In this document: positions 14,061-20,701 of the stretch, piece by piece | Position numbering within the stretch: the first letter of the stretch is position 1 | Layout of the letters: every line of letters starts with the position of its first letter | NCBI GenBank assembly: GCA_002291955.1 | Contig: DBBA01000135.1 | Location: forward strand, 1 to 20,835 | Source: Rhodobacteraceae bacterium UBA996 | GTDB lineage: Bacteria > Pseudomonadota > Alphaproteobacteria > Rhodobacterales > Rhodobacteraceae | Direction: 5' to 3' | DNA: 20,835 nucleotides | Translations under genes and position numbers: made by a program | The notes under the pieces: model-generated | What the model saw: only the letters and a program-made list of their open reading frames with translations | What the model was told of the DNA's origin: nothing | Databases searched by the model: none

Positions 14061-16307
14061 ATGACGCGCATCCCCTCGAAGGACGAGATCCTGGCCTGGA
14101 TCTCGGACAACCCCACCCTCTCGGCCAAGCGCGACATCGCGCGCGCCTTCGGGATCAAGGGCGCCGCCCGGATCGACCTGAAGCGCATCCTGCGCGAGAT
14201 GGAAGACGCCGGCCAACTGGCGAAACGCGAGCGGTCTTATCGTGACCCCGAACGGCTGCCGCCCGTCAGCGTGGTGCAGGTGACTGGGCCGGATGGCCAG
14301 GGCGACCTGTGGGCGAAACCGCTGGAATGGTCGGGTGAGGGGGCGGAACCGCGCATCCTGATGATCCCGCGCGACGGCGATCCCGCGCTGGGCGCGGGGG
14401 ACCGGGTGCTGGCCCGGGTGACCGAGGTCGAGGATGGGCGGTATGACGGGCGGATGATCCGCCGCGTCGGGGTATCGCCCGCCCGCGTGCTGGGCGTGTT
14501 CCGCAAGTCGGCCGAGGGCGGGCGGATCGTGCCGGTGGACAAGGGCGCGGACCGCGAATGGCTGGTCCCCCCCGGCGCGACATTGCAAGCCAAGGACGGC
14601 GAACTGGTGGAAGCCGAGGCGGCCGGCCCCCGTACGCGCATGGGCCTGCCCACCGCGCGCATCATCACGCGATTGGGCGACCCCAGCGGTCCCCGCGCGG
14701 TATCGTTGATCGCCATCCACCAGTTCGGCATCCCCGACGACTTCCCGCCCGAGGCGCTGGCCGAGGCCGAAGCCGCCACGGAGCCGGGGCCGGAGGGTCG
14801 GCAGGACCTGACAGGCCTGCCCCTGTTCACCATCGACCCGGTCGATGCCCGCGACCGCGACGATGCGGTTTGCGCCGAAGCAGACCCTGATCCGGGCAAC
14901 CCGGGCGGGTTCGTCCTGTGGGTCGTCATCGCTGATGTGGCAGCGTTCGTGCGCCCCGGGAGTGCCTTGGACCGCGAGGCGCGGCGGCGCGGCAACTCCA
15001 CCTACTTCCCCGACCGCGTGGTGCCGATGCTGCCCGAGCGCCTGTCGGGCGACCTGTGTTCGCTGCACGAAGGCGTGCCGCGCGCGGTGCTGGCCGTGCG
15101 GATGCGGATCGACGCGGACGGGCGCAAGCTTGACCACCGGTTCGTGCGGGGCATGATGACCAGCCGCGCGAGCCTTGCCTACGAGGAGGCGCAGGCCGCT
15201 GCCGACGGGCAGCCCAGCGCCCGCACGGCCCCCCTGATGCCCCATATCGAGACTCTGTTCGCCGCCTATCGCGCGCTGGCCCGCGCGCGCGAACGGCGCC
15301 AGCCCCTCGACCTCGACCTGCCCGAACGCCGAATCGAACTGGATGAGGCGGGCCGCGTCACATCCGTCGCCTTCCGCGACCGCTTCGACGCGCACAAGCT
15401 GATCGAGGAGTTCATGGTGCTGGCGAACGTCGCCGCCGCCGAGGAACTGACGACCCTCCGCACGCCGCTGATCTTCCGCGTGCACGAGGAACCGGCGCCC
15501 GAAAAGCTGGAGGCCCTGCGCGAGATTGCCGAAGCCTCGAGTCTGGTGCTGGCCAAGGGGCAGGTCCTGAAGACCGCGCACCTGAACCGGCTTCTGGCTC
15601 AGGCCGAGGGCACCGATGCCGACGACCTGATCAACATGGCCACGCTGCGGTCGATGCAGCAGGCCTACTACTCGCCCGAGAACTTCGGCCATTTCGGGCT
15701 GGCGCTGCGGTCCTATGCGCACTTCACCTCGCCCATCCGGCGCTATGCCGATCTGGTGGTGCACCGGGCGTTGATCGCCGCGCACCGCTGGGGGTCGGAC
15801 GGGCTGACACCGGCCGAGATCGACGTGCTGGACCAGACTGCGCAGCAGGTATCGGACACCGAACGCCGGTCGATGTCGGCGGAACGCGACACGGTGGACC
15901 GGTATCTGGCCGCCTGGCTTTCCGACCGGGTGGGGGCGGAATTCGCGGGCCGCATCTCGGGCATCCAGCGCTTCGGCGCCTTCGTGAAGCTGGACGAGTC
16001 CGGCGCCGACGGGCTGATCCCGATCCGCACCATCGGGCGCGAGTTCTTCCACTACGATGCGCGCAGCCAATCCCTGATGGGTGCCGACACCGGCCTGACC
16101 CTGACAGTCGGGCAGCGCGTCACCGTCCGGCTGGCCGAGGCCGTGCCGGTGACGGGCGGCATCATGCTGGAACTGGTCAAGATCGCGGGCGAACCCCTGC
16201 CCGGGTCAGGCCGGGCGATGCGCAAGGGGCCCGTGGGTCGGCGTGGTGTACGCGAACGGTCCGGGCGCGATGCCGCCGCCCGCAAGGTGGTGCGTCGGCG
16301 GAAATGA
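14061..16307 (+). CDS. rnr: Ribonuclease R
   Basis: A 748-residue exoribonuclease of normal length. An N-terminal winged-helix segment (residues ~5-55, DEILAWISDNPTLSAKRDIARAF) is followed by cold-shock-like RNA-binding domains and the RNB catalytic domain with IDPVDARDRDDAV (Asp259, 262, 265, 267, 268; the last ones bind Mg2+). LLAQAEGTDADDLINMATLRSMQQAYYS and FTSPIRRYADLVVHR are conserved RNase II/R blocks. A C-terminal S1 domain (GRISGIQRFGAFVKLDESGADGLIP) and a basic tail (ARKVVRRRK) complete it. It degrades structured RNA 3' to 5' and takes part in rRNA, mRNA and trans-translation quality control. Internal long minus-strand frames are shadows. The start is set by family alignment of MTRIPSKDEIL. 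Confidence 0.95.
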   Translation: MTRIPSKDEILAWISDNPTLSAKRDIARAFGIKGAARIDLKRILREMEDAGQLAKRERSYRDPERLPPVSVVQVTGPDGQGDLWAKPLEWSGEGAEPRILMIPRDGDPALGAGDRVLARVTEVEDGRYDGRMIRRVGVSPARVLGVFRKSAEGGRIVPVDKGADREWLVPPGATLQAKDGELVEAEAAGPRTRMGLPTARIITRLGDPSGPRAVSLIAIHQFGIPDDFPPEALAEAEAATEPGPEGRQDLTGLPLFTIDPVDARDRDDAVCAEADPDPGNPGGFVLWVVIADVAAFVRPGSALDREARRRGNSTYFPDRVVPMLPERLSGDLCSLHEGVPRAVLAVRMRIDADGRKLDHRFVRGMMTSRASLAYEEAQAAADGQPSARTAPLMPHIETLFAAYRALARARERRQPLDLDLPERRIELDEAGRVTSVAFRDRFDAHKLIEEFMVLANVAAAEELTTLRTPLIFRVHEEPAPEKLEALREIAEASSLVLAKGQVLKTAHLNRLLAQAEGTDADDLINMATLRSMQQAYYSPENFGHFGLALRSYAHFTSPIRRYADLVVHRALIAAHRWGSDGLTPAEIDVLDQTAQQVSDTERRSMSAERDTVDRYLAAWLSDRVGAEFAGRISGIQRFGAFVKLDESGADGLIPIRTIGREFFHYDARSQSLMGADTGLTLTVGQRVTVRLAEAVPVTGGIMLELVKIAGEPLPGSGRAMRKGPVGRRGVRERSGRDAAARKVVRRRK

Positions 16308-16344
16308 CCGCCGCGCACCCCGTGCCCGGTTTCCCCGGACGGCG

Positions 16345-16374
16345 TTCCGGTCTATCCTACTGACAAAACAATAT
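16345..16374 (+). promoter_or_regulatory. Candidate promoter of the lytic transglycosylase gene
   Basis: TTCCGG (16345-16350) and CAATAT (16369-16374) are 18 bp apart in the 90-bp gap after rnr. The stretch around them is the most AT-rich in the local region. No intrinsic terminator for rnr is visible beyond a weak CCGGA/TCCGG pairing (16335-16350). Confidence 0.3.
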
Positions 16375-16379
16375 GGCGG

Positions 16380-16391
16380 CAGGCAGGCAGG
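16380..16391 (+). repeat. (CAGG)3 tract acting as ribosome binding region
   Basis: Three tandem CAGG units end 6 nt before ATG 16398, so the last AGG serves as the Shine-Dalgarno. A gain or loss of one unit would not change the spacing of the last AGG. Confidence 0.5.
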
Positions 16392-16397
16392 TTCCCG

Positions 16398-17633
16398 ATG
16401 CGCATCCCCCTTGGCGTGCTTCTTCTGGTATTGGCGTCCACCGCGGGCGCCACCCCGCCCATCACGCCCCGCGCCCCTGACATGGTCCGCGAACACGCCC
16501 GGATCCCGGCCTCGGCCCGGCAACTGGACGGCTGGATCGCAGGCTTCCGGTCCCGCGCTCTGGCGCAGGGCATTTCCGCCGCAACCTTCGACCGGGCGAT
16601 GGCGGACGTCACTTACCTGTCCGACGTGATCGAGAAGGACCGCAACCAGCCCGAGTTCACCAAGCAGATCTGGGAATACCTCGACAGCGCGATCAGCGAC
16701 ACGCGCGTGTCGAACGGCCGTCAGATGCTGCGCGACCACGCCCGTACGCTGGCCGAGGTGGAACGGCGTTATGGCGTCGAGAAGGAAGTCGTCGCGGCGA
16801 TCTGGGGTCTCGAATCGGCCTATGGGCGCATCCGGGGCGATGTGCCGGTGATCTCGGCGCTGGCCACGCTGGCGCTGGACGGGCGGCGCGGGCGCTTCTT
16901 CGAGGAACAGCTTGTCGCCGCCCTGCGCATCCTGCAGGCGGGCGATACCACAACATCGCGGATGGTGGGGTCCTGGGCCGGGGCGATGGGGCACACCCAG
17001 TTCATCCCCACCAGCTTCCTGTCCTATGCCGCCGATTTCGACGGCGACGGGCGGCGCGACATCTGGTCGGACGATCCGGCCGATGCGCTGGCGTCCACCG
17101 CCAACTACCTGCGCCGCTTCGGCTGGACCACGGGCCAGCCCTGGGGGCTGGAGGTCGCGCTGCCGGACGGGTTCGACTATGGCCAGTCGGGCGAGCGCAT
17201 CAAGAAGTCCGTCGCCGACTGGACCGCAATGGGCGTGCGCGATGCCGCGGGTAATCGCATCCCCGACCACGGGCGCGCGTCGATCCTGCTGCCCGCGGGC
17301 GCGCGGGGCGTGGCGCTGATGATCTTCGACAACTTCCACGTGATCGAGCGCTACAATGCCGCCGATGCCTATGTGATCGCCGTGGGCCACCTGTCCGACC
17401 GGCTGGCGGGCGGGCGGGAGTTCCGCGCGGGCTGGCCACGCGACGACCGGCCGCTGCGGTTCTCCGAAAAGCAGGAGTTGCAGCAGCGCCTGACCCGCGC
17501 CGGGTTCGACACGCAGGGCGTGGACGGCGTGATTGGCCCCAACACGATTGCCGCCATCCGCGCCTTCCAGCGGTCGGTCGGCATGGTGCCCGACGGCTAC
17601 GCGAGCTTCGAGATCCTGCGCCGCCTGCCCTGA
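16398..17633 (+). CDS. MltB-family lytic murein transglycosylase with peptidoglycan-binding domain
   Basis: A 411-residue protein with an N-terminal signal peptide (MRIPLGVLLLVLASTAGA, likely cleaved after AGA). It has no lipobox cysteine, so it is periplasmic rather than a lipoprotein. Residues ~40-335 form the SLT_3/MltB-type catalytic domain with Glu139 in IWGLESAYG as the likely catalytic acid; MGHTQFIPTSFLSYAADFDGDGRRDIW and DALASTANYLRRFGW are typical family blocks. Residues ~352-411 are a PG_binding_1 domain (LRFSEKQELQQRLTRAGFDTQGVDGVIGPNTIAAIRAFQRSVG). It cleaves murein glycan strands to 1,6-anhydromuramic ends. Its stop is 4 bp from the end of the convergent membrane protein gene. 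Confidence 0.93.
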   Translation: MRIPLGVLLLVLASTAGATPPITPRAPDMVREHARIPASARQLDGWIAGFRSRALAQGISAATFDRAMADVTYLSDVIEKDRNQPEFTKQIWEYLDSAISDTRVSNGRQMLRDHARTLAEVERRYGVEKEVVAAIWGLESAYGRIRGDVPVISALATLALDGRRGRFFEEQLVAALRILQAGDTTTSRMVGSWAGAMGHTQFIPTSFLSYAADFDGDGRRDIWSDDPADALASTANYLRRFGWTTGQPWGLEVALPDGFDYGQSGERIKKSVADWTAMGVRDAAGNRIPDHGRASILLPAGARGVALMIFDNFHVIERYNAADAYVIAVGHLSDRLAGGREFRAGWPRDDRPLRFSEKQELQQRLTRAGFDTQGVDGVIGPNTIAAIRAFQRSVGMVPDGYASFEILRRLP

Positions 17634-17637
17634 CAGG

Positions 17638-18753
17638 TCAGAACATCCGCTGCGCTTCCTCGGCCATCGTGCGCAGGAACAGGATCACCCGCGGCAGGGC
17701 CTGATACTCGTTCGTCCAGAACCCGGTCGGGACCAGCGCAAACGCCACCAGAACCGCGGTGCGGTGCCGAGCGGCCAACAGGCCCACGCGGGCCACCACA
17801 GCCTCGGGCACCGGCAGGCCGCGCCAGTCCCGCAGGTCGAAGAACGTCAGGCAGTCGGGCCGGGTTGCCAGTGCCAGATAGAACATCAGCAGATAGAAGT
17901 AGCGCCCGTAGTCCACCGTCAGGATGAACATGGCCGCGACCAGCGGCAGGAACACCAGCGCCGCTCGGGGGCCCTGCGGCCCGGCAGGGACAAGGATCGA
18001 CAGCGCCAGCGCCAGGAACACCAGGATCGAGGGCAGGACGATCAGCCCGTCCTCGGCCAGGAATCCCATGTGCAGCCGCAGTAGCTCGGCCAGCCCCATC
18101 TCGGCAAAGCGGTACATGATCATGTCCCGCAGCCCGGGAACCCCGTGTTCGGGCCAGTACAGGGTCTCGAGCGCATAGGTCGGCGGACCGCCCAGCACGA
18201 AGGGCATGGCCAGGGCCGCGACGGAGGCCACGGTCGCCGCCCGCAGCCAGACCGGCCCGGTGAACGCCAGCGTCACCAGCACCGGCAGGAACAGCACCAG
18301 CGCCAGTTCCCGCGTCAACGCGGCGACCGCGATCAGCGCCAGCGTGACCGGACCCCGCCACGCGCCACGCGCCAGGATCAGCCCGAAGAACGGCAAGAGG
18401 ATCAGGATCTCGGCATCCACCCGGTAGATCAGCACGACCGGCGTCAGGCACAGAAGAACGAACTGCATGGCCGGAAGGCGCCGATGCAACTCGCCCAGCG
18501 CGAGGACGGCGATCGCCGCAAAGACCGCGACCAGCAGGACCGAGAACAGGAACGGCCCGGCCCCGGTCAGCAGGTCGAGCCGATAGATGACCTCGCCCGG
18601 CAGGCCCCGGCGGGCAAAGCCGCTGGACCAGGCCCAGAACGTGTCATCCCGGAAGCCGAAGGGCAGACCGGACAGGATGCGCTCGGCGAACTTCCAGACG
18701 GCCACCGCGACCATCGCCGCGGCAACGGTCAGCGGCACGGGATGAATGACCAT
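17638..18753 (-). CDS. Polytopic inner-membrane protein of unknown function
   Basis: A 371-residue protein with many hydrophobic helices (for example VPLTVAAAMVAVAVWKF, FLFSVLLVAVFAAIAVLAL, QFVLLCLTPVVLIY, LVLFLPVLVTLAF, ILVFLALALSILV, LVFLPLVAAMFILTV). Between helices 1 and 2 lies a conserved-looking loop FGFRDDTFWAWSSGFARRGLPGEVIYRL. Charged residues in membrane-facing segments (YRVDAEILILL, LTRELALVL) and this first loop loosely recall GT-C-type polyprenyl-linked glycosyltransferases, but I do not recognise the family. ATG 18753 is chosen; the frame is open to 18816, but there it would be translated from the tRNA-like fragment. No clear Shine-Dalgarno is seen. It is convergent with the transglycosylase gene. 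Confidence 0.75.
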   Translation of the reverse strand: MVIHPVPLTVAAAMVAVAVWKFAERILSGLPFGFRDDTFWAWSSGFARRGLPGEVIYRLDLLTGAGPFLFSVLLVAVFAAIAVLALGELHRRLPAMQFVLLCLTPVVLIYRVDAEILILLPFFGLILARGAWRGPVTLALIAVAALTRELALVLFLPVLVTLAFTGPVWLRAATVASVAALAMPFVLGGPPTYALETLYWPEHGVPGLRDMIMYRFAEMGLAELLRLHMGFLAEDGLIVLPSILVFLALALSILVPAGPQGPRAALVFLPLVAAMFILTVDYGRYFYLLMFYLALATRPDCLTFFDLRDWRGLPVPEAVVARVGLLAARHRTAVLVAFALVPTGFWTNEYQALPRVILFLRTMAEEAQRMF

Positions 18754-18777
18754 GGTCACCGCGGGTCTGGGATGGGC

Positions 18778-18827
18778 TGGTGCCGGTGAAGGGACTCGAA
18801 CCCCCGACCCCATCATAACGAATGACA
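18778..18827 (-). other. 3' half of a threonine-type tRNA (pseudo-tRNA, possible attachment-site remnant)
   Basis: On the minus strand this reads as an anticodon loop TTCGTTA (anticodon CGT), a variable region, a T-arm with TTCGAGT loop, an acceptor 3' strand CACCGGC, discriminator A and an encoded CCA. The matching 5' acceptor strand GCCGGTG and any D-arm are missing: the sequence upstream does not fold into a tRNA. Position 37 is T, unusual for a working anticodon loop. It differs in T-arm and acceptor from the intact tRNA-Thr at 20238-20313, so it is not a copy of that gene. A 3' half cut at the anticodon loop is what integration of an element into a tRNA gene leaves at the distal end. Confidence 0.7.
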
Positions 18828-18884
18828 GGGGCTAGACGCCAACCGTCTCGATAACTCAGTGTTTTCTCTAGGCCGTCTGCCGCG

Positions 18885-18902
18885 TTGCAAGGATGTTGCA
18901 AG
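18885..18902. repeat. Direct repeat TTGCAAG x2
   Basis: Two TTGCAAG copies (18885-18891 and 18896-18902) are separated by 4 bp, between the putative toxin stop and the tRNA fragment. They could be an integrase arm-type site, but two short copies are weak evidence. Confidence 0.25.
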
Positions 18903-18908
18903 ACCGCA

Positions 18909-19625
18909 TCAGATCAGCGGGCCGGTCCCCGTCGCACGACCGCGCGCCTTCCGCTCGCGTTCTTCCAGCACCTCGCGCCACATCTCATAGGTCGAGGCCA
19001 CCATCTGCTCCAACTCGTCGCGGGAGTAGAGTTCGATACCTTCATCCGTGTGAAGCCTGACCGCGCGCCGATCATCGGACGTGTCGCCAAACTGAGCGAT
19101 GGTCAGCCGAACGTCAGCAAAGTCCTCGTCAGCCGCCCGGATGCGCTCGTGCATCATCGAGAAGGCGAACCGGCGACCCTCAGCGTTCAAGCCCCTGTTG
19201 CGGCGCGGCTCGATGAACAGTGCGCTTGCCTGCTCGTCGATGGCGAGAATCATTGGGAGCCAAAGAGTGACCTTTTGCCCCATACCCATCGACAGGGGGA
19301 AGAATTCGTGCCGCCGCCCGAAGACCCGCCCAGAACGGGTGAAGTCGTGCAGGCGCAAGGCGACACGCCGGTTGAATGTGAACTCCTCATCCGACCGGCT
19401 GCGCTTGCGCAACTCGGCCTCGATCACGGGCCAAGGCGCCGGCTCGGCTGCGCCCAAGTCAAGGTCGGGCTGGATGTTGAAGATGTCGGAGAAGCAGGCG
19501 CGGACCGGCTTGTAGGAGAAGGTCGAGAAACCGCCATTCATCTGCTCCAAGCTCTTGCGCTTCATGTCGTCGCGCTGGGGCGCGATGCGGGCAAGGTCAA
19601 TGTCAGGCAAAAGGCGTGTCGTCAC
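18909..19625 (-). CDS. Putative toxin of a Panacea/SocA-type module (SocB-like)
   Basis: A 238-residue cytoplasmic protein with no signal or membrane segment. Visible blocks are LLPDIDLARIAP at the N-terminus, EFTFNRRVALRLHDF (~81-95), RRHEFFPLSMGMGQKVTLWLPMILAIDEQASALFIEPRRNRGLNAEGRRFAFSMMHERIRAADEDFADVRLTIAQFG (~104-180) and a charged helical C-terminus (YEMWREVLEERERKARGR). GTG 19625 is chosen because AGGAG lies 9 nt upstream; GTG 19643 is the alternative. It overlaps the SocA-type gene by 23 bp, so the pair is translationally coupled. SocB of Caulobacter blocks replication by binding the DnaN clamp; the SocB-like call rests on the partner gene and a remembered resemblance, not on an alignment. 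No catalytic motif is certain. GC content is lower than in the core genes. Confidence 0.6.
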   Translation of the reverse strand: MTTRLLPDIDLARIAPQRDDMKRKSLEQMNGGFSTFSYKPVRACFSDIFNIQPDLDLGAAEPAPWPVIEAELRKRSRSDEEFTFNRRVALRLHDFTRSGRVFGRRHEFFPLSMGMGQKVTLWLPMILAIDEQASALFIEPRRNRGLNAEGRRFAFSMMHERIRAADEDFADVRLTIAQFGDTSDDRRAVRLHTDEGIELYSRDELEQMVASTYEMWREVLEERERKARGRATGTGPLI

Positions 19626-20154
19626 TAGGCGGTTCTCCTGCACGAGGATTTGTGCCGACTGACACCTTATGGTGGCGGAATCGGTCGATGATCACATCAT
19701 CCGGTATCCGCATCCCAAAAGCAACATCTGTTCGCGCTTTGTCCACCACCACCGACCACGGCGAGTCCTTCGCGTGCGACAGATCGACAAGACGTCCGGG
19801 CGGGAGGTGCCCGTAGGACCGCATTACGTCAGACACGAGGTCGATGACTTCAAGGTCTGTCGGCTTTGGCAGGTCACGGGTCTTGCCGGTGAGGGGGTCT
19901 TTCGCGACTGCCCGGTTGATGATCGGCGCTGATCCTGACGGCTTGAACGCCCGATAGACGGCAGGGTGGACGGGGCCATACTGCCAAGCCTCGAAGTAGC
20001 CCGACACGAGCGGGCGCTTCGTCTTGGTCAGGTGGATGCCGTGAGCGAAGTAGAGCAGCTTCTGGAGGGCAAGGTTTGTGATCGTCCAGCCGCGCTTGTC
20101 CGCCTCGTCGAGCATGAGGTTCGCGATTGCCTTCGGATCGTATGGCCCGCTCAT
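19603..20154 (-). CDS. Panacea/DUF4065-domain (SocA-type) antitoxin
   Basis: A 183-residue protein. The diagnostic Panacea/DUF4065 sequence spans residues ~8-70: AIANLMLDEADKRGWTITNLALQKLLYFAHGIHL, then FEAWQYGPVHPAVYRAFKPSG. In the C-terminal half, DLEVIDLVSDVMRSYGHLPPGRLVDLSHAKDSPW is also family-typical. Panacea proteins are antitoxins that neutralise many different toxins; Caulobacter SocA is additionally an adaptor that hands SocB to ClpXP. ATG 20154 starts the first gene of the two-gene module, which has its own promoter and palindrome upstream. The 3' end overlaps the putative toxin gene by 23 bp. Antitoxin-first order and coupled translation fit a toxin-antitoxin pair. Confidence 0.88.
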   Translation of the reverse strand: MSGPYDPKAIANLMLDEADKRGWTITNLALQKLLYFAHGIHLTKTKRPLVSGYFEAWQYGPVHPAVYRAFKPSGSAPIINRAVAKDPLTGKTRDLPKPTDLEVIDLVSDVMRSYGHLPPGRLVDLSHAKDSPWSVVVDKARTDVAFGMRIPDDVIIDRFRHHKVSVGTNPRAGEPPSDDTPFA

Positions 20155-20192
20155 GACCTCATGCCTGCCGCCCTCGATGTTCTACTTTTGTT

Positions 20193-20205
20193 CGGCATTA
20201 TGCCG
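20193..20205. promoter_or_regulatory. 13-bp palindrome over the module promoter (candidate operator)
   Basis: CGGCAT (20193-20198), one central base, and ATGCCG (20200-20205) form a perfect dyad. It covers the -10 box of the module promoter, 39 bp upstream of the antitoxin start. This is where an autorepressor of a toxin-antitoxin operon would bind. Confidence 0.5.
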
Positions 20206-20226
20206 CACACCGTAGTGATTTGGCAA
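20197..20226 (-). promoter_or_regulatory. Promoter of the SocA/SocB-like module
   Basis: On the minus strand TTGCCA (20221-20226) and CATAAT (20197-20202) are 18 bp apart, the best sigma70-type match in the window. It lies 12 bp past the 3' end of the tRNA-Thr gene, and transcription would start ~35 nt before the antitoxin ATG at 20154. Confidence 0.6.
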
Positions 20227-20237
20227 TGGCATGATGG

Positions 20238-20313
20238 TGGTGCCCCAATCCGGATTCGAACCGAAGACCCCTTCATTACGAATGAAGTGCTCTACCAGCT
20301 GAGCTATTGGGGC
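20238..20313 (-). tRNA. tRNA-Thr (anticodon CGT)
   Basis: 76 nt including an encoded CCA. The minus strand begins GCCCCAATAGCTCAG and folds into a full cloverleaf: acceptor GCCCCAA/TTGGGGC, D-arm AGCTCAGCTGGTAGAGC, anticodon stem CTTCA/TGAAG with loop TTCGTAA (anticodon CGT, reading ACG), and T-arm CCGGTTCGAATCCGG-like. It lies immediately upstream of the toxin-antitoxin module on the same strand. Confidence 0.95.
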
Positions 20314-20332
20314 AACGCGTCGTTCCGTCTAA

Positions 20333-20701
20333 ACGACGGAGCGCCAATGCGCAACCCACCTTGCCACCGAATCTTACCCATGCGATACTCAACCCGTAAG
20401 TGAAAACAAGAACGTCCCGTCCAAGAACCCCCTGCTGATCCGGCGCAAGAAGGTTGCGAAGGAACTTGAAGAACTCATTCGCGCCGAAGGTCTTGCTGGC
20501 TCGCTGTTCGAGGTGGTGGCCCCGGCACGAACCGACACGGACCAGCGCAAGTGGGAACGGCGCGCGACCCGGATCGTCGAGCAGGCTCTTGAGTTCGAGA
20601 TGCAGGTTCCGCAGGCGCTGCTGAACCGCCTCAAGTTCCAGGCTGGCTTTGACCCGAACCCGACTGTCCACGTCGAAACCGATGGCAAAGCGCCGTTCTG
20701 A
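20333..20701 (+). pseudogene. Open frame without a canonical start near its N-terminus, possible gene remnant
   Basis: The frame is open from 20333 (after TAA at 20330-20332) to TGA at 20699-20701. The translated part from about 20399 (SENKNVPSKNPLLIRRKKVAKELEELIRAEG, then QRKWERRATRIVEQALEFEMQVPQALLNRLKFQAGFDPNP) has a believable protein composition, with amphipathic charged helices. No ATG, GTG or TTG occurs in frame before GTG 20513, which would cut it to 62 residues. A GTG at 20400 would reach this frame with one extra A in the AAAA run at 20403-20406. So it may be a frameshifted gene, use an odd start, or be spurious. I recognise no family. Confidence 0.3.

Noticed and set aside
13887..16070. 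727-residue minus-strand open frame
   Set aside because: It lies opposite dapE and rnr. Its composition (histidine, glutamine, arginine, glycine) is typical of a high-GC antisense shadow.
18754..18816. Extended start of the membrane protein gene
   Set aside because: The extra residues (SGVRVPSPAPA) are the usual translation of a tRNA 3' end, so the start is placed at 18753.
18778..18868. Complete tRNA with long variable arm at the tRNA-like site
   Set aside because: No GCCGGTG 5' acceptor strand and no D-arm could be found upstream on the minus strand; only the 3' half folds.
18778..20313. Simple attL/attR direct repeat made of the same tRNA-Thr
   Set aside because: The two tRNA pieces agree well only around the anticodon loop and in short blocks; T-stem and acceptor stem differ, so they come from different tRNA genes.
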